From Aureococcus anophagefferens (Eukaryota > Sar > Pelagophyceae > Pelagomonadales > Pelagomonadaceae), in assembly GCF_000186865.1 (NCBI RefSeq), contig NW_008705599.1, forward strand, positions 153,138 through 190,236: a DNA stretch of 37,099 nucleotides. The letters run 5' to 3'. The notes beneath the pieces are model-generated. The model made no database searches and was not told where the DNA came from. It saw only the letters and a program-made list of their open reading frames with translations. A program made the translations under genes and the position numbers. Shown in pieces: positions 1-9,906 of this stretch. Within the stretch, counting starts at the first letter, position 1. Each line of letters opens with the position of its first letter.

Positions 1-377
1 CGTGGCTGTAGGCGTCGCCGGGGAACGCCTGGACCGCCCAGGGCGCCTCGGGGTACGTGTAGCCGATCGTGGCGAGCATGGCCACGCGGCCGTGCTTGAT
101 CTCGGCCTCGCGCATCCACTTGATGTCCCTGAGGTGGCGCGCGGTCAGGGCGCGCGCGTGGAAACTCACGTGACGCAGACGGCGACATGATCTCGGCGAA
201 GCCGAGCGGATCGAAACCGGCCTCCGCGCCGACGTAGCCGGAGAGGCCTTTCGGCTGCATCAGGAATGGCAAGGCCTTCGACATCTCGGCGTTGAGCGCC
301 GTCGTCGCGGCGGCCGGCGCGACCGGCGCGAAGCCGGCGACGTGCGAGAGCGAGGCGAGGGCGACGAGAACCTTCAT
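1..377 (-). CDS. Fucoxanthin chlorophyll a/c-type light-harvesting protein, N-terminal part (runs off the left edge)
   Basis: Light-harvesting antenna protein of the plastid thylakoid membrane, partial. The start at 377 opens with MKVLVALASLSHVAGFAPVA: a short hydrophobic signal peptide followed by a G-FAP junction, like the bipartite plastid targeting signal (ASAFAP type) of heterokont algae. The mature N-terminus includes GYVGAEAGFDPLGFAEIM. After a short intron the reading frame resumes with DIKWMREAEIKHGRVAMLAT, which is the first-helix chlorophyll-binding signature (E..KHGR.AML). The intron lies at about 147-192, ends in CTCAG, and has an uncertain donor: GTGAGT is present but out of phase, while GTCACG is in phase. 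Helices 2 and 3 lie outside the window. Family assignment is firm; the splice donor is not. Confidence 0.85.
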   Translation of the reverse strand, partial: MKVLVALASLSHVAGFAPVAPAAATTALNAEMSKALPFLMQPKGLSGYVGAEAGFDPLGFAEIMSPSASREFPRARPDRAPPQGHQVDARGRDQARPRGHARHDRLHVPRGALGGPGVPRRRLQP

Positions 378-1067
378 GTTCGCCTGCGGCGGGGAGCAGC
401 TCGTTAAAAAAGTCGTCGACTTCGTTCGAGTGAGAGGGGCGGCGATCGAACGGGCCGCGTGCGGGCGGCAGCGGCTCCGGGCCACCGCGGACGTGAACCG
501 CCGACCTCGCGGTCCGCACGCGCCAGATCGAGGCCACGGCCACGGTCGGCGGCGAGCGTCCCGCGGATCGCCCGACCCACGACCGCGCGCCACCAGAGCG
601 TCCGCACAACCCTCTCGAGAAGTCGTCGGCCGTCGAGGCGGGCCGCGAGAGGGAACTGCGCGGCCTTGGGCCACCGCGGAAGCAGTCCGCGAGGTCCGCG
701 CGCACCAGATCGAGGCCATGGCCAAGATTGGCGGCGCGCGAGCCGCAAATCCCCTCCCTCGATTATTTTTGCGCGTCGCAGCTTCCGCAGGACCCTCTCG
801 AGACTGCACGACCCTCTCTGAAGGGCTCCGCGCGCGTTACACCCCCGATAGCGACGCTGGACAAGCACCTGGGTGAGCAGCGGGAGGTCGATCTATTTCC
901 TCAAGTTTTGGGAGCCCCGGCCAAACGCGTCGATGTCGCGCTGGGCCGCCGGGGGCGCTGCGCGGGCCTCGCAGGGTTCGGCGCCCGCAGCGCATCGAAT
1001 GCGACAGATACCGCAGCCCACGGGTTTCCCCCGAATTTCGCAGCGCGCCACGCCTTACCCGCGACTC
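378..1067. other. Intergenic region between the light-harvesting gene and DGAT1; no gene seen
   Basis: This is the upstream region of the light-harvesting gene (start 377) and the downstream region of DGAT1 (stop 1068). Frames that stay open here are Arg/Ala-rich GC artefacts with no recognisable domain. The only structure seen is a degenerate direct repeat, listed separately. Confidence 0.6.
479..803. repeat. Degenerate tandem duplication, period about 185-189 bp
   Basis: The block beginning GGGCCACCGCGGA at 479 recurs at 668 (offset 189). Both are followed by a shared CAGATCGAGGCCA segment. CCTCTCGAGA at 611 recurs at 794 (offset 183). The two copies have diverged by substitutions and small indels. 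No coding content or element ends were recognised. It lies in the presumed promoter-side region of the light-harvesting gene. Confidence 0.6.
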
Positions 1068-4000
1068 TCACAGCTCCCCCCGCAGCCCCGCCGCCGCGCC
1101 CGCGACAGCCGGCGCGCCGCTCTCCGACACCGTGTCGTGGAAGTAGAGCACCAGGCACATGGGCTGGCCGACGACGCAGAAGACGAGCCAGAAGAGGACG
1201 TTGCCCGCGCGCGACGACGGGAGGCGCTCGTTGATGGCGTTCGTCAGCGCGATGAGCGGCACCTGCGTCATCATGCCCGCGAACGCGTAGAGCCGGAGCA
1301 GGTGGCACGGCGCGGACACGAGGAGCTCGTGGAGCGCCGCGGAGATGAAGAAGACGACGGCCGTCGCCGCGGTCTTGTTCAGGCCCAGGTTCAGGCAGGG
1401 GAAGAAGACGTGGCGCACGAGCCAGTTGTGCACGGGCAGGTTCCAGAGCCGCCAGTAGTCGTCGAACTTGCGCGCGTTCCACCAGTCCCGGTAGAAGAGC
1501 CGGTCGCCGAAGCGCGTCACCTCCGCAACGATGGACAGCCAGAGCTCGAACAACGCGACGAACATGAGGATCCACACGAAGAGCGTCGGGATCGCGAGCG
1601 CCATGAGCCGCTCGACGAGCGACGCGACGTCCAAACGCTCGAAGGGCTCGAGCGTGCCCCGCACCGTCGGCGCCACGAACTGCGTCACGAGCAGGAGCAT
1701 CGCCGACAGCACGACGGCGAGCTCCGCGAAGCGCTTCAGGAGCCAGCGCCGCCGCACGCGCGGCGTCCGCGGGTACTCCGTCTGGTAGACCTAGCGGAGG
1801 CGGCCGATTTCGGGGAGAGAAAAAAACGACGCTGGGGATTCGTACGAGCGTCGGGAAGGCGAAGAAGCGCGCGAGGTCGCCGGCCGTGAGGTTCGCCGGG
1901 TACTCGTTGGACACGAAGACGCCGTGGGGCCTGCGGGTTCGGGAGTCGCGAACGCGGCGACGGGGTCGGAGTCCCTCGCGTTTCCGGAGTCGCCCGATGC
2001 CCTCGGATTTCCGGGAGTATGGAGTGTGGGGCAACGGGGTTCCTCGGGCGTAGGGAGGCGGAAGGATCGGGGGAGGAACACGAGGACGCCGCGAGAACGA
2101 ACGTCGGCGGCGACCGCGGGTCCTTGGGCGTCTCCGGGAAGACGACGTCGCCGCCGAGGTCCCCGAAGGACGCGCCGCGCGTGAGCGCGTCCATGGAGCC
2201 GACGCGGCGCGGGCCTACGACGCGGCGAGATGGTCCGAGCAGCCGACGCGGTCGATCGAGGCGCGCCGCGGCCCGAACGACGAAGTGGCGCCCGTCGCTC
2301 GACGCCGCCGCGCGCTCGCCGCGCGCGCGCGCGCCGCGTAGCGCCGCCGCAGCTCCGCGTTCGTGTGCGCGTAGGAGAGCATCTTCATCATCGCCACGCA
2401 GCCGTTGAGGAGGATCGCCGCGTGCGTGCCCGGCCGCACGGGCGCGAGCGAGACGCAGTAGAGCGGCAGCGCGAGCGTGGCGACGACGCAGGCCGCCCGC
2501 AGGCCGTGCCAGAGGGCGTCGTAGCGGTGGACCTGGGCCGCGACGCGCTCCACGAGGAGCAGCGCCGCCGCGCAGGCGACGACGGCGCCCAGCGACCAGC
2601 AGGCCTCCGCCGGGAAGAGCAGGTCCAGCGTCAGGTCGCGCGCGGAGACCGCGGTGCCGCCGGCGCCGCGGTACCAGTCGGACGCCGCGGCCACGAGGGG
2701 GATGTCGCGCCACTCGTTGAGCAGGGCCCGCGCGTTGCTGACGATGGCGACGATGGCCACGAGGTTCACGAAGCCGCCGTAGGACTGCGCCTCCGCCGAG
2801 TCCGTCGACAGGAGGCTCGGCCGCGACCTGGGACGCGTTCCCGACGTTGTTTTTGGGACGAGCGACGCGTCTCGACGCGTCTCTCGGCGCGGAAGGGGCT
2901 CTCTCGCGGCGCGTCTCTCGGCTCCGTCTCTCGGAGCGTCCAAAGCCCCCCCCCCGCGGGAAGACGCCGGCCCGGGACCGGCGGTGCACGGTCCGGCTCA
3001 AGAGCCTCCGGCTCGTCGCGTCGCGCGCCTCGGACCGCGGCGGCTCCGACGACGGCGCGGGCGCCGCGGGCGCGGCCGCGGCCGCGGACGGCCCCTCCTC
3101 CTCGAAGTCCTCGTCGACGCCGCCGCCCATGGCCTTGGACGCCTCGAGCGCCGCGATCCAGTCGTCGAGCTCCTCCTTGGACGCCGCGGAGCAGCGGACC
3201 TCGACGATGCGCGACGCGCAGGCGATGGGCTCCGCGAGCCGGACGCGGAAGACGAAGCGCGCGCCGCTGCGCCGCGTGAGCTTCACCGCCTCGGGGAAGA
3301 CCGCGACGCCCGCGGTGAGCGGCACCTCGAGCCGCAGGTCCCGGATCGTCTTCGACCGGTAGCACCGGAGCATGCCCGGCACGACCTCGAAGTAGCCTGG
3401 GCAGCAAAAGGGTGATTCAACGTCGCTTCAACGTGAGTGTTCCGCGCGCGCGCGTTCCGGAAAAAGCATCCACGCTTCGAGACCGTTCCGAGAGATGATC
3501 GCTCGTCCAAAAATCAGCCGAAACGAGTGGAAAACGGCCGAGATAGGAGCCTTTGAAGTTGGGAATTTCGCTCTCTTTTGCTGCCCTGGAAGTAGCGGAA
3601 GGACCAGTCGCCGCCCGTCATCGTCTCGCGGTAGCGCGCGAGCTCGCCGGCCTTCATGACCTGGCCCACGCGCAGCGTCGTCACCTTGTCGCGCAGCGCG
3701 GACACCAAGTCCACCAGCTCCTCGCGGCTCGCGCCCTCGAGCGGCGCCGACCTACCGGGGGCGACGGGCGTCCTCTCGTTGTTTCGGCGAACGTCGACGC
3801 CGGCGCCGACAGCAGCTGGGCGTCCTGGCGCCAGCCCAGGGCCCGCAGGTGGCCGAAGGACGCGCGCCGCCGCCGCGGCCGCTCCGGGTCGCGCGGCGCG
3901 GGCGCGGCGAGCGGGCCGACGCGCTCGACGGCCTCGACGGCTTCGACGTATTCGCGCCGCGCGGCCGGCTGCGGCGTGTCGCGCAGCTGGCGCCAGGCCG

Positions 4001-4178
4001 CGAGCTCCGCGGACCGCAGGAGCGCCATGCGCGGCACGGCCGCGTTGTGGCCCGGCGCCCGGCCCGCCGTCGCCTGCTTGTAGAGCGCGTAGAGGTGCAG
4101 GCGCTCCTCGTCGTTGAAGAGCTCCGGCGCCGACCGGTAGTGCGCGCAGGCGACGTCGAAGGAGTCCTCGCGGCGCAT
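1068..4178 (-). CDS. DGAT1: Diacylglycerol O-acyltransferase 1 (MBOAT), apparently fused to N-terminal ACBP and PH domains; multi-exon
   Basis: Catalyses acyl-CoA + diacylglycerol to triacylglycerol in the ER membrane. Exon 1 (4178-3811) encodes an acyl-CoA-binding (ACBP) domain: FDVACAHYRSAPELFNDEER, LYALYKQATAG, and a Trp in AAWRQL. Exons 2-3 (3751-3597, 3396-2979) form a PH domain: KAGEL...WSFRYFEVVPGMLRCYRS, ending EELDDWIAALEA. Exon 4 (from 2827) starts the MBOAT part with SLLSTDSAEAQSYGGFVNL and later MKMLSYAHTNAELR. A further exon carries EYPANLTAGDLARFFAFPTL and ends at 1846; the last exon is 1790-1068. It holds the FYRDWWN motif, LWNLPVHNWLVRHVFFP and the putative catalytic His in SAALHEL. 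Introns: 3752-3810, 3397-3596 (an introner element), 2828-2978, one unresolved at about 1930-2300, and 1791-1845. Phases agree across the first three. PH-DGAT1 is known from diatoms; the ACBP addition rests on phase-compatible splicing. Confidence 0.8.
3397..3588 (-). mobile_element. Introner element 1 (192 bp), forming an intron of DGAT1
   Basis: In the gene's sense direction the element runs from CAGGGCAGCAAAAGAGAG to CACCCTTTTGCTGCCCAG. These are imperfect 18-bp terminal inverted repeats. It is flanked by a perfect 8-bp duplication, GCTACTTC (plus-strand GAAGTAGC at 3389-3396 and 3589-3596). Splicing from the GC of the upstream TSD copy to the element's terminal AG removes exactly 200 nt. 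This restores the PH-domain reading WSFR-YFEVV. It is about 97% identical to the copies at 14478 and 18918. It encodes no transposase, so it is a non-autonomous DNA-transposon-like unit. Confidence 0.93.
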
Positions 4179-4332
4179 GGTTCTCGTCGTCGGCGGCGCC
4201 GCTGGCGTCGCTTTACGCGGTGCTTGGCGTCGAGGCCACTGGCAAGAGTTGCCACAAGCAAGAAAAAAAAAAAAGCGAGGTGCATTCTCCCCAGCCATCG
4301 ATCGAGCGGGCAGCCTCAGAAAGGCCGTCGTC
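4179..4332. promoter_or_regulatory. Short divergent (bidirectional) promoter region, DGAT1 / ABC transporter
   Basis: Only 154 bp separate the DGAT1 start codon (4178, minus) from the ABC transporter start codon (4333, plus), so both promoters and 5' UTRs must fit here. It contains an A-rich tract around 4260-4275. No canonical TATA box was recognised. Confidence 0.55.
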
Positions 4333-6566
4333 ATGGCGCGGCGGCACGCCATGCCCGTGGGGAATCCCTTCAAGGGCCCGCGCTACGAGCAGCTGCGCGT
4401 CGACGCCGACGCGGAGCTCATCGAGATCGCCGGGTCGCCGCGGTCGCCGCGGTCGCCGCGGTCGCGGCGCAAGTCGCCGACGGCGTCGGGTCTGCCCGCC
4501 GAGGCCCGGGCGCCGCCGTCGCCGTCCAAGGCCAAGGGGAGCCCGTCGCCGGCGGCCGGCGGCGGCGCCTTCCGCACGCCCGAGGAGGAGACGCTCGGCG
4601 CCGCGGGCGCGGGCGCGAGGATCTGCGGATCCGACCGGTCGATGCTCGCGCAGTTCGCGGAGACGCTCGGCCCGCGCCGCCCCGGGCCGGAATCACACGG
4701 GTTCGATCGAGTCGCTCGTCCGTCCGCGCGCGCGCGCCTCGCGGGAGACGCGCGCGCGCCCGGCGCAGGCTCCTCCGGGGCTACTGGGGCCGGGGCAGCC
4801 CGACGTTCAGGCAGGCCTGGACGACGACGGCCTCCGTGCTCCTCCTCGGCGTGCTCCAGACCTACCTGCTGACGATTCTGAGCGACTGGCGGAGCAGGAT
4901 GGACACCGCGCTCCAGGAGAAGGACGAGGCGACGTTCAACCTCGCCATGCAGATGGTCGCGCGCCTGGTCGTCTGCTTCGTCGCCATCGGCGCCGCCGTG
5001 GGCTACCTCAGCGGCACGCTGCGCATCGACTGGCGCGAGCACCTGGCGACGGAGATGATCCGCGAGTACTTTGGCTACGCGCTCTACGGGCTCAAGGCGT
5101 CCAAGGTCGACAACCCGGACGAGCGCGTCACGGCGGCCGTGGAGCAGCTGAGCGACGCCGTCGTGGGCATGGTCATCGACGCGAGCCTCGCGTGGATCAA
5201 GTGCCTCGCGTTCCTCGTCATCCTCTACCGCATCATGCCCGAGGTGCTCTACCTCACGCTCGTCGCGTCGACGCTCGACACGTTCATGATGTGCTACGTG
5301 CTCGGCCCGCCGCTCCAGGTCCTCGGCGCCAAGAAGGCGACGAAGGACGCGGACCTGCGCCACGCGCTCGTCCGCGCGCGCCAGTACGCGGAGGAGATCG
5401 TGCTCTACCGGGGCACGGAGCGCGAGAAGCGCACGATCCTCAAGCACCTCGACGAGACCATCGCGTTGAGCCACAGCAAGAACGTCTGGAGCGCCATCAT
5501 GGCGTCCTACCGGAATCTCGTGGACTGGTCGTCGGGCATCGGCCCCGCGTGCGTCGTCGCCCCAAAGTACTTCCGCGGCGACATCGAGTTCGGCGCCATC
5601 GCCCAGGTCTTCATCGCGTACGGCGTCGTGCGCGGCGCCTTCCAGATCCTGGCGAACAACGTGCGCGGCGTCGCGCAGATCACGGTGTGCGCGACGCGCA
5701 TCTCCGAGATGCGCGACGCGATCCGCGACGCGAACCTCGCGCGCGAGCGCTCCAAGGAGACGCTCCGGCGGAACCAGATCGCGCTGCCGGAGGCGCGGGC
5801 GGACGCGCCCCCGCGCGAGGCCGTGCCGCCGGGCTACGTGCTTCTCGCGCTGCGGGACGTCGCCGTGACGACGCCCGACGGCGGCGAGCGGCTCGCGGCG
5901 GGCGTCACCTTGGCCGTGCGCAGCGGCGAGGCCCTGCTCCTGCGCGGGCCCACGGGCTGCGGCAAGTCGAGCCTGCTGCGCGTCGTCGCGGGGCTCTGGA
6001 CGACGGCGACGGGCGACATCGACGTGCCCCCGGTGGGCCGCGCGGTCTTCGTGCCGCAGCGGTCCTACATGGCGTCGGGGAGCCTGCGGCGCCAGCTCAC
6101 CTACCCGACCTTCGAGGCGGCGCCGGGTTCGGACAAGGCCCGGGCCGCGGCCGACGCGTCGCTCGCGAGCGCGCTCGACGCCGTCGACCTCGGCCACCTC
6201 GCGGCGGAGCTCGACGCCGTCGACGACTGGACGACGCGGCTGAGCCTCGGCGAGCAGCAGCGCCTGAGCATCGCCCGGGCCCTGCTCAAGCGGCCGGCCC
6301 TCGTCTTCCTCGACGAGTCGACGTCGTCCATGGACGTCGCCACGGAGCAGAAGCTCTACGAGCTCCTCCAGGCGAACGTGCCGACGCTCGTCTCCGTCGC
6401 GCACCGCCCGACGGTGACCAAGTACCACACGCACGTCCTCGAGTGCGTCAAGTACGTCCGCACGCACGCGCCGGGCGACGCCGACACGCGCGAGTGGGCC
6501 TTCCGGGCCCTCGCGGGCGACGACTTCGCCAAGGCCGCGAACCCCGGCGACCTGGCGGACCAGTGA
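4333..6566 (+). CDS. ABCD-type (SbmA/BacA-like membrane domain) ABC half-transporter
   Basis: A half-size ABC transporter with the membrane domain first and the ATPase second. After a Ser/Pro-rich N-terminal region an intron ends at 4766 (GGCGCAG); its donor, between about 4650 and 4700, is unresolved. Exon 2 reads LLRGYWGRGSPTFRQAW, then membrane helices (ASVLLLGVLQTYLLTIL, LVVCFVAIGAAVGYL). The motifs DNPDERVT and EEIVLYRGTEREK are typical of ABCD peroxisomal transporters. The ATPase has Walker A GPTGCGKSS, Q-loop VPQRSYM, signature LSLGEQQRLSIARAL, Walker B LVFLDEST and an H-loop in SVAHRPT. Known ABCD proteins move acyl-CoAs into peroxisomes, or cobalamin; the substrate here is not readable. 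It is divergent from DGAT1. An in-frame upstream ATG at 4177 is less likely because it would overlap DGAT1's start. Confidence 0.85.
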
Positions 6567-6591
6567 GGCGTTCCTCGTAAAAAGGCCGGCG

Positions 6592-7636
6592 TTACTCCGT
6601 CGGGTCGGCGTCGGCGACGCCGGCGGCGATCTCCGCGTCGACGGCGTCGGCGAGGTGCGCGGCCTCGGACGCGCCGTCGATCTCGCGGAGCGCCTCCGCG
6701 GCGAGGTCGTCGAGCTCCGCCGCGGCGTGGATGACGTCCGTCGCGGCCTCCGCGGCGGCGTGGACGACGTCCGTCGCGGCCTCCGCGGCGCTCCGGCGGA
6801 GCGCGTCCGCCAGGCCCAGCACGGCCGCCTCGACGTCGGCGTCGCCGACGCCCGTCGTCTCCGCGAACCACTTCTTCGCGCGCCCGACCGCGGCGTCGCG
6901 GAGCGCGTCGAGCGACGCCCGGGGCCGGAGCAGATCGACGTCGACGCCGGCGAGCGAGATCGCCGAGTTCGACGGGTCCCGCGCGCGCTGCTCGAGCGCG
7001 TCGGCGAAGGCCTTTCGCGCCTGCGTAAATATCTGGGCCTTGAAGAGCTCGAAGATCGCCTCGGGCGACACGCCGCCGCCCTCCGCCGCGAGCTCCGCGA
7101 CGCGTCGGGACAGCGCCGCGAAGTCGCGCTCCCAGTCGAGCGTGAGCACGAGCCGGGACCCGGCGCCGCCGAGGGCCGGCGGCGGCGTGAGCTCGCAGCG
7201 CGCGACGCCCGCGAACTCGAGCCGCTCGACGCCCGACGCGCCGCCGCCGCCGGACGGCGCGAGCGCGGCGAGCGCCGCCTCGAGCTCGTCGAAGTGGTGC
7301 CAGTTCGTGTCCCGCAGCAGCAGGTCGTGGGCCTCGACGAAGACCTCGAGCGTGTCGACCTCGACGCCGACGACCGCACGTCACCGCGAGCGCGCCGACG
7401 CGGAGCGCCGCGGAGCCGTTGAGCGTCAGCGTCGCGTTGACGAGCTCGACGCGCCGCGGCGACACCTCGAAGCCGTCGCAGTGGAGGCAGGCGCCGAGGT
7501 CCCGCAGCGCCTGGGCGTAGCGGCCCGGCGCGCGGTCCACGACCCACTTGGCGCTGTCGCGGAAGGAGAAGCTCGGCTTCCACTCCATGGCGGCGCCGAC
7601 GGCCACGACGGCGAGCACCGCCGCGCGCCGGCGCAT
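6592..7636 (-). CDS. Unrecognised secreted or membrane-anchored protein with Ala-rich C-terminal helices; apparent frameshift
   Basis: Not assigned to a family. The start at 7636 gives MRRRAAVLAVVAVGAAMEWK, a signal peptide or anchor. A beta-rich part follows (VELVNATLTLNGSAALRVGA, then VGVEVDTLEVFVEAHDLLLR), with a mixed middle part and an Ala-rich helical C-terminus. That tail holds two copies of a ten-residue unit, HAAAEAATDV, from two 30-bp repeats at about 6721-6780. Near 7374-7375 the frame shifts by one base (CC on the plus strand), and coding quality is good on both sides. An assembly error, a real indel or unusual splicing could explain it. Without the shift the product is about 347 aa. 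The alternating beta-strand pattern is loosely reminiscent of lipid-transfer modules, which is speculation. Its stop lies 25 bp from the convergent ABC transporter stop. Confidence 0.6.
6721..6780 (-). repeat. Two 30-bp coding repeats (HAAAEAATDV units)
   Basis: A 30-bp unit containing GTGGATGACGTCCGTCGCGG is repeated twice with one visible change (GAT/GAC). It duplicates ten residues in the Ala-rich tail of the secreted protein. Confidence 0.75.
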
Positions 7637-8666
7637 CGTCGCAGGCGGCTCGGCGTCGGCCAGCGTGCGGAGGGCGCTTTGATGCTTGTGGCAAATCGAG
7701 GTTAAGATGCACAGTCAACATCAGAACGGCAAAACAACTCAACATGATAACGCCGAAGCTTATGGGGCGGTCCTCCGGGGTGCGCGGAGGTGGTTTCGCG
7801 CAGCGGCCGGTGGTGGGGCCCGCCGCGTCGGCTCCGGTGGGCGCCCGGGGCGGAGCACCCCGCTGCGCGCGTCGATTGGGCAGCGGGGCGCCGAGCGCGA
7901 GGACTTGCAGGGCTTGGCCATCGGCGCGACGTCGCCCATGGGCCCGGGGGGCTGCCGCGCGCGCTCGCTTCGTTCGGATGCCTTCGACGTGAGTCTCGGA
8001 GGGAGCTGGTGGGGTCGGCGCCCTCGGTGGCTTCGGTGTGCGGGCTTCGATGTGCCCGTGTCCATTCGTTTCTCTGCATTCTGCAGCGTCTCCTCGTAGC
8101 GTGGCGCTCTGTGCGGTTCCGTCGGCGTCGGCGTCTTTGCTCTCTTCGGTCCCGCTGACTACGGGTGTCCTCTTCGGCGGTGCCCTCGGCTAGCCACTTG
8201 TGGTCCTGAGGTTGAATCGGCCTAGTCGAGCCGGACGTCCTGCCCGTCGGGTGCGGTCCACGGAGAGTCCGTTGAGTGTCGTCTGAATGAGGCGACTCAG
8301 GATGCTACTGCCTTGCGCCAATCCCGGCGTGCTCTCGGCGTGGCGGTCGGTGCCAGGCTTGGCGCGAGTGTACCGCCGCCACACCTCCGATCCGAGTGCA
8401 CGCGCGATCTTTGGGTCGGAGGAAGGGGCCGGTGTGGGAACGCCAACCCCCCGGCTACGCCTCCGTCTGAGCCTCCGGGCGGGGTCTTCGGGTGCGCACC
8501 CCCTTCAATAACTTGGTCAACATCGAAAGTTGCCGCTTTGAGCAGCCGTCGAGTGGCTTAACACTACAATGCTCGCGCTGCCTTCCGAATAGCGTTCGAC
8601 GCCGCCGTCGTGGGGCGTGCTCGTACAGCAGGCCGACTCGAATCGTCGTAAGGGTTGACACACATC
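7637..8666. other. Non-coding stretch of about 1 kb with atypical composition between divergent genes
   Basis: This lies between the divergent starts at 7636 and 8667. It is more T-rich on the plus strand than its surroundings, with G/T-rich runs at about 7985-8170, and lacks the GC-at-third-position pattern of the neighbouring genes. Open frames are short and show no domains. A 7-bp inverted pair (TCCTGAG at about 8203, CTCAGGA at about 8294) is present. No tRNA, rRNA, introner ends or long terminal repeats were recognised. It could hold both promoters, an unrecognised non-coding RNA or an old transposon remnant. Confidence 0.5.
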
Positions 8667-9703
8667 ATGGCGGCCGTCGTCCCCGAGTCCGGCGCCATCG
8701 CCGTCGCCACGCTGGTGCAGGGCAGCCTCGAGATCACCCTGAAAAAGCCGGCGGCCGACGCCAAGGTCGGCGTCTCGCTGGTCGGCAGTCCGCCGCTCGT
8801 GCACCAGGTCCGCGCCGGCGGCCTCGGCGCGGCCGCGGGCCTGCGCCTCCGCGACCGCGTCGTGAGCGTCAACGGACTGCCGGTCTCGGGCCAAGAAGAC
8901 GCGGCGGCCGCGCTCGCCGCGGCGCCGGCGGGTCCGCTCGTCGTGGTCGTCGAGCGCCCGGCGCCGCCGACGCCCGACGCTCACGTGGCGCCGATCACGA
9001 CGCAGCCCGGCGTACTTCAAGTAGTTGTGCCGCCCGGCCCCATCGGCATCCAATTTCGCGGGACGACGGTGGAAAAGGTGCTGCGGAAGTCGCCGCTCCG
9101 GGGACAGGTACGGCCGCTCGACGTGCTAAAGACCGTCAACGGCATGGAGACGACGGCCGAATCCCTACTCGCCGAACGGGGCGTTCTCGAAATCAACGAC
9201 GACGGCTCCGCGCCGAGGACGCTGGTCTTCCAGGCCCCGACGCCGGCCGAGATCCAGGCCAAGGTCCACGACATCGTCCGCAAAGGGGGGACCCTCCACT
9301 CGAGAGAGGGCTGGCCTACTAGAGGAGGAGCTTGACGCCGGAGCAAGCCAGCATCCTGCACCTCGAGGGGTGCCACCACTGCGTCGCCGTGACCCCCTGC
9401 GGCGCCGTGCCCGGCCCCGTCTGCACGTACAACTTCGCCTACAGCGACACTTGCCTCTGTTTCCCTTGCTGCTTCCTGGGCATGTGCCTCCCGGTCTATT
9501 CGTGCCTGTGCTGCAGCGGCGAACGGGCGGAGAGCGGCGCGTGGATCACGAGGGGAGAAGGGGGCGTGAAGACGGGCGAGATCATCGTCGTCGACTACGA
9601 GCAGGGGACGCTCGCCCACTACGGCGCGTTCTGCTCGGAGGACCTCGAGGACGACCCCCAGTGCTACTGCAAGCGCTTTGATATGATAGCCGCCCACGCG
9701 TGA
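8667..9703 (+). CDS. PDZ-domain protein with Cys-rich C-terminal exon
   Basis: Exon 1 from ATG 8667 encodes one clear PDZ-like module, with ITLKKPAADAKVGVSLVGSP, VRAGGLGAAAGLRLRDRVVS and VNGLPV. A second, weaker one follows, with VVPPGPIGIQFRG and RPLDVLKTVNG. PDZ domains bind C-terminal peptides and act as scaffolds. The frame then runs into a stop at about 9334. An overlapping frame from about 9323 continues with LTPEQASILHLEGCHHCVAV and a Cys-rich hydrophobic stretch (CLCFPCCFLGMCLPVYSCLC), then ends at 9703. A short phase-0 intron of about 47 nt ending at ACTAG would join them, although the donor is non-standard (GTCCGC). The Cys-rich region could be membrane-associated or acylated; its family is not recognised. 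The two parts could also be separate genes, but the second has no ATG of its own. Confidence 0.65.
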
Positions 9704-9906
9704 GCAAGAGTGCGGCATTCCAAGGCGCCCCGGCCCGGGAGAGTGTCCGCGGAGGATATGTTAGTTCGGGACCGACGCCCCCACTTTCAAGGCGACGCGA
9801 GCTAGAACAGTTTAGCCGAGGGTGGTGTGCGCGCCCGCGCCGCCCGCGCGGGCCCCGCGGGCCGGGCGCCGCGCCGCCGCGGCGGCGCCCGCCTCTCGTC
9901 CGCCGC

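Noticed and set aside
4383..7745. 1120-codon minus-strand open frame
   Set aside because: It overlaps the clear ABC transporter motifs on the plus strand. Its composition (Arg/Ala/Ser) is that of an antisense frame.
7637..8666. rRNA, tRNA, SRP RNA or spliceosomal RNA genes
   Set aside because: No T-arm with matching stem, no Sm site and no recognised conserved core were found by eye. This is not decisive without a covariance search.
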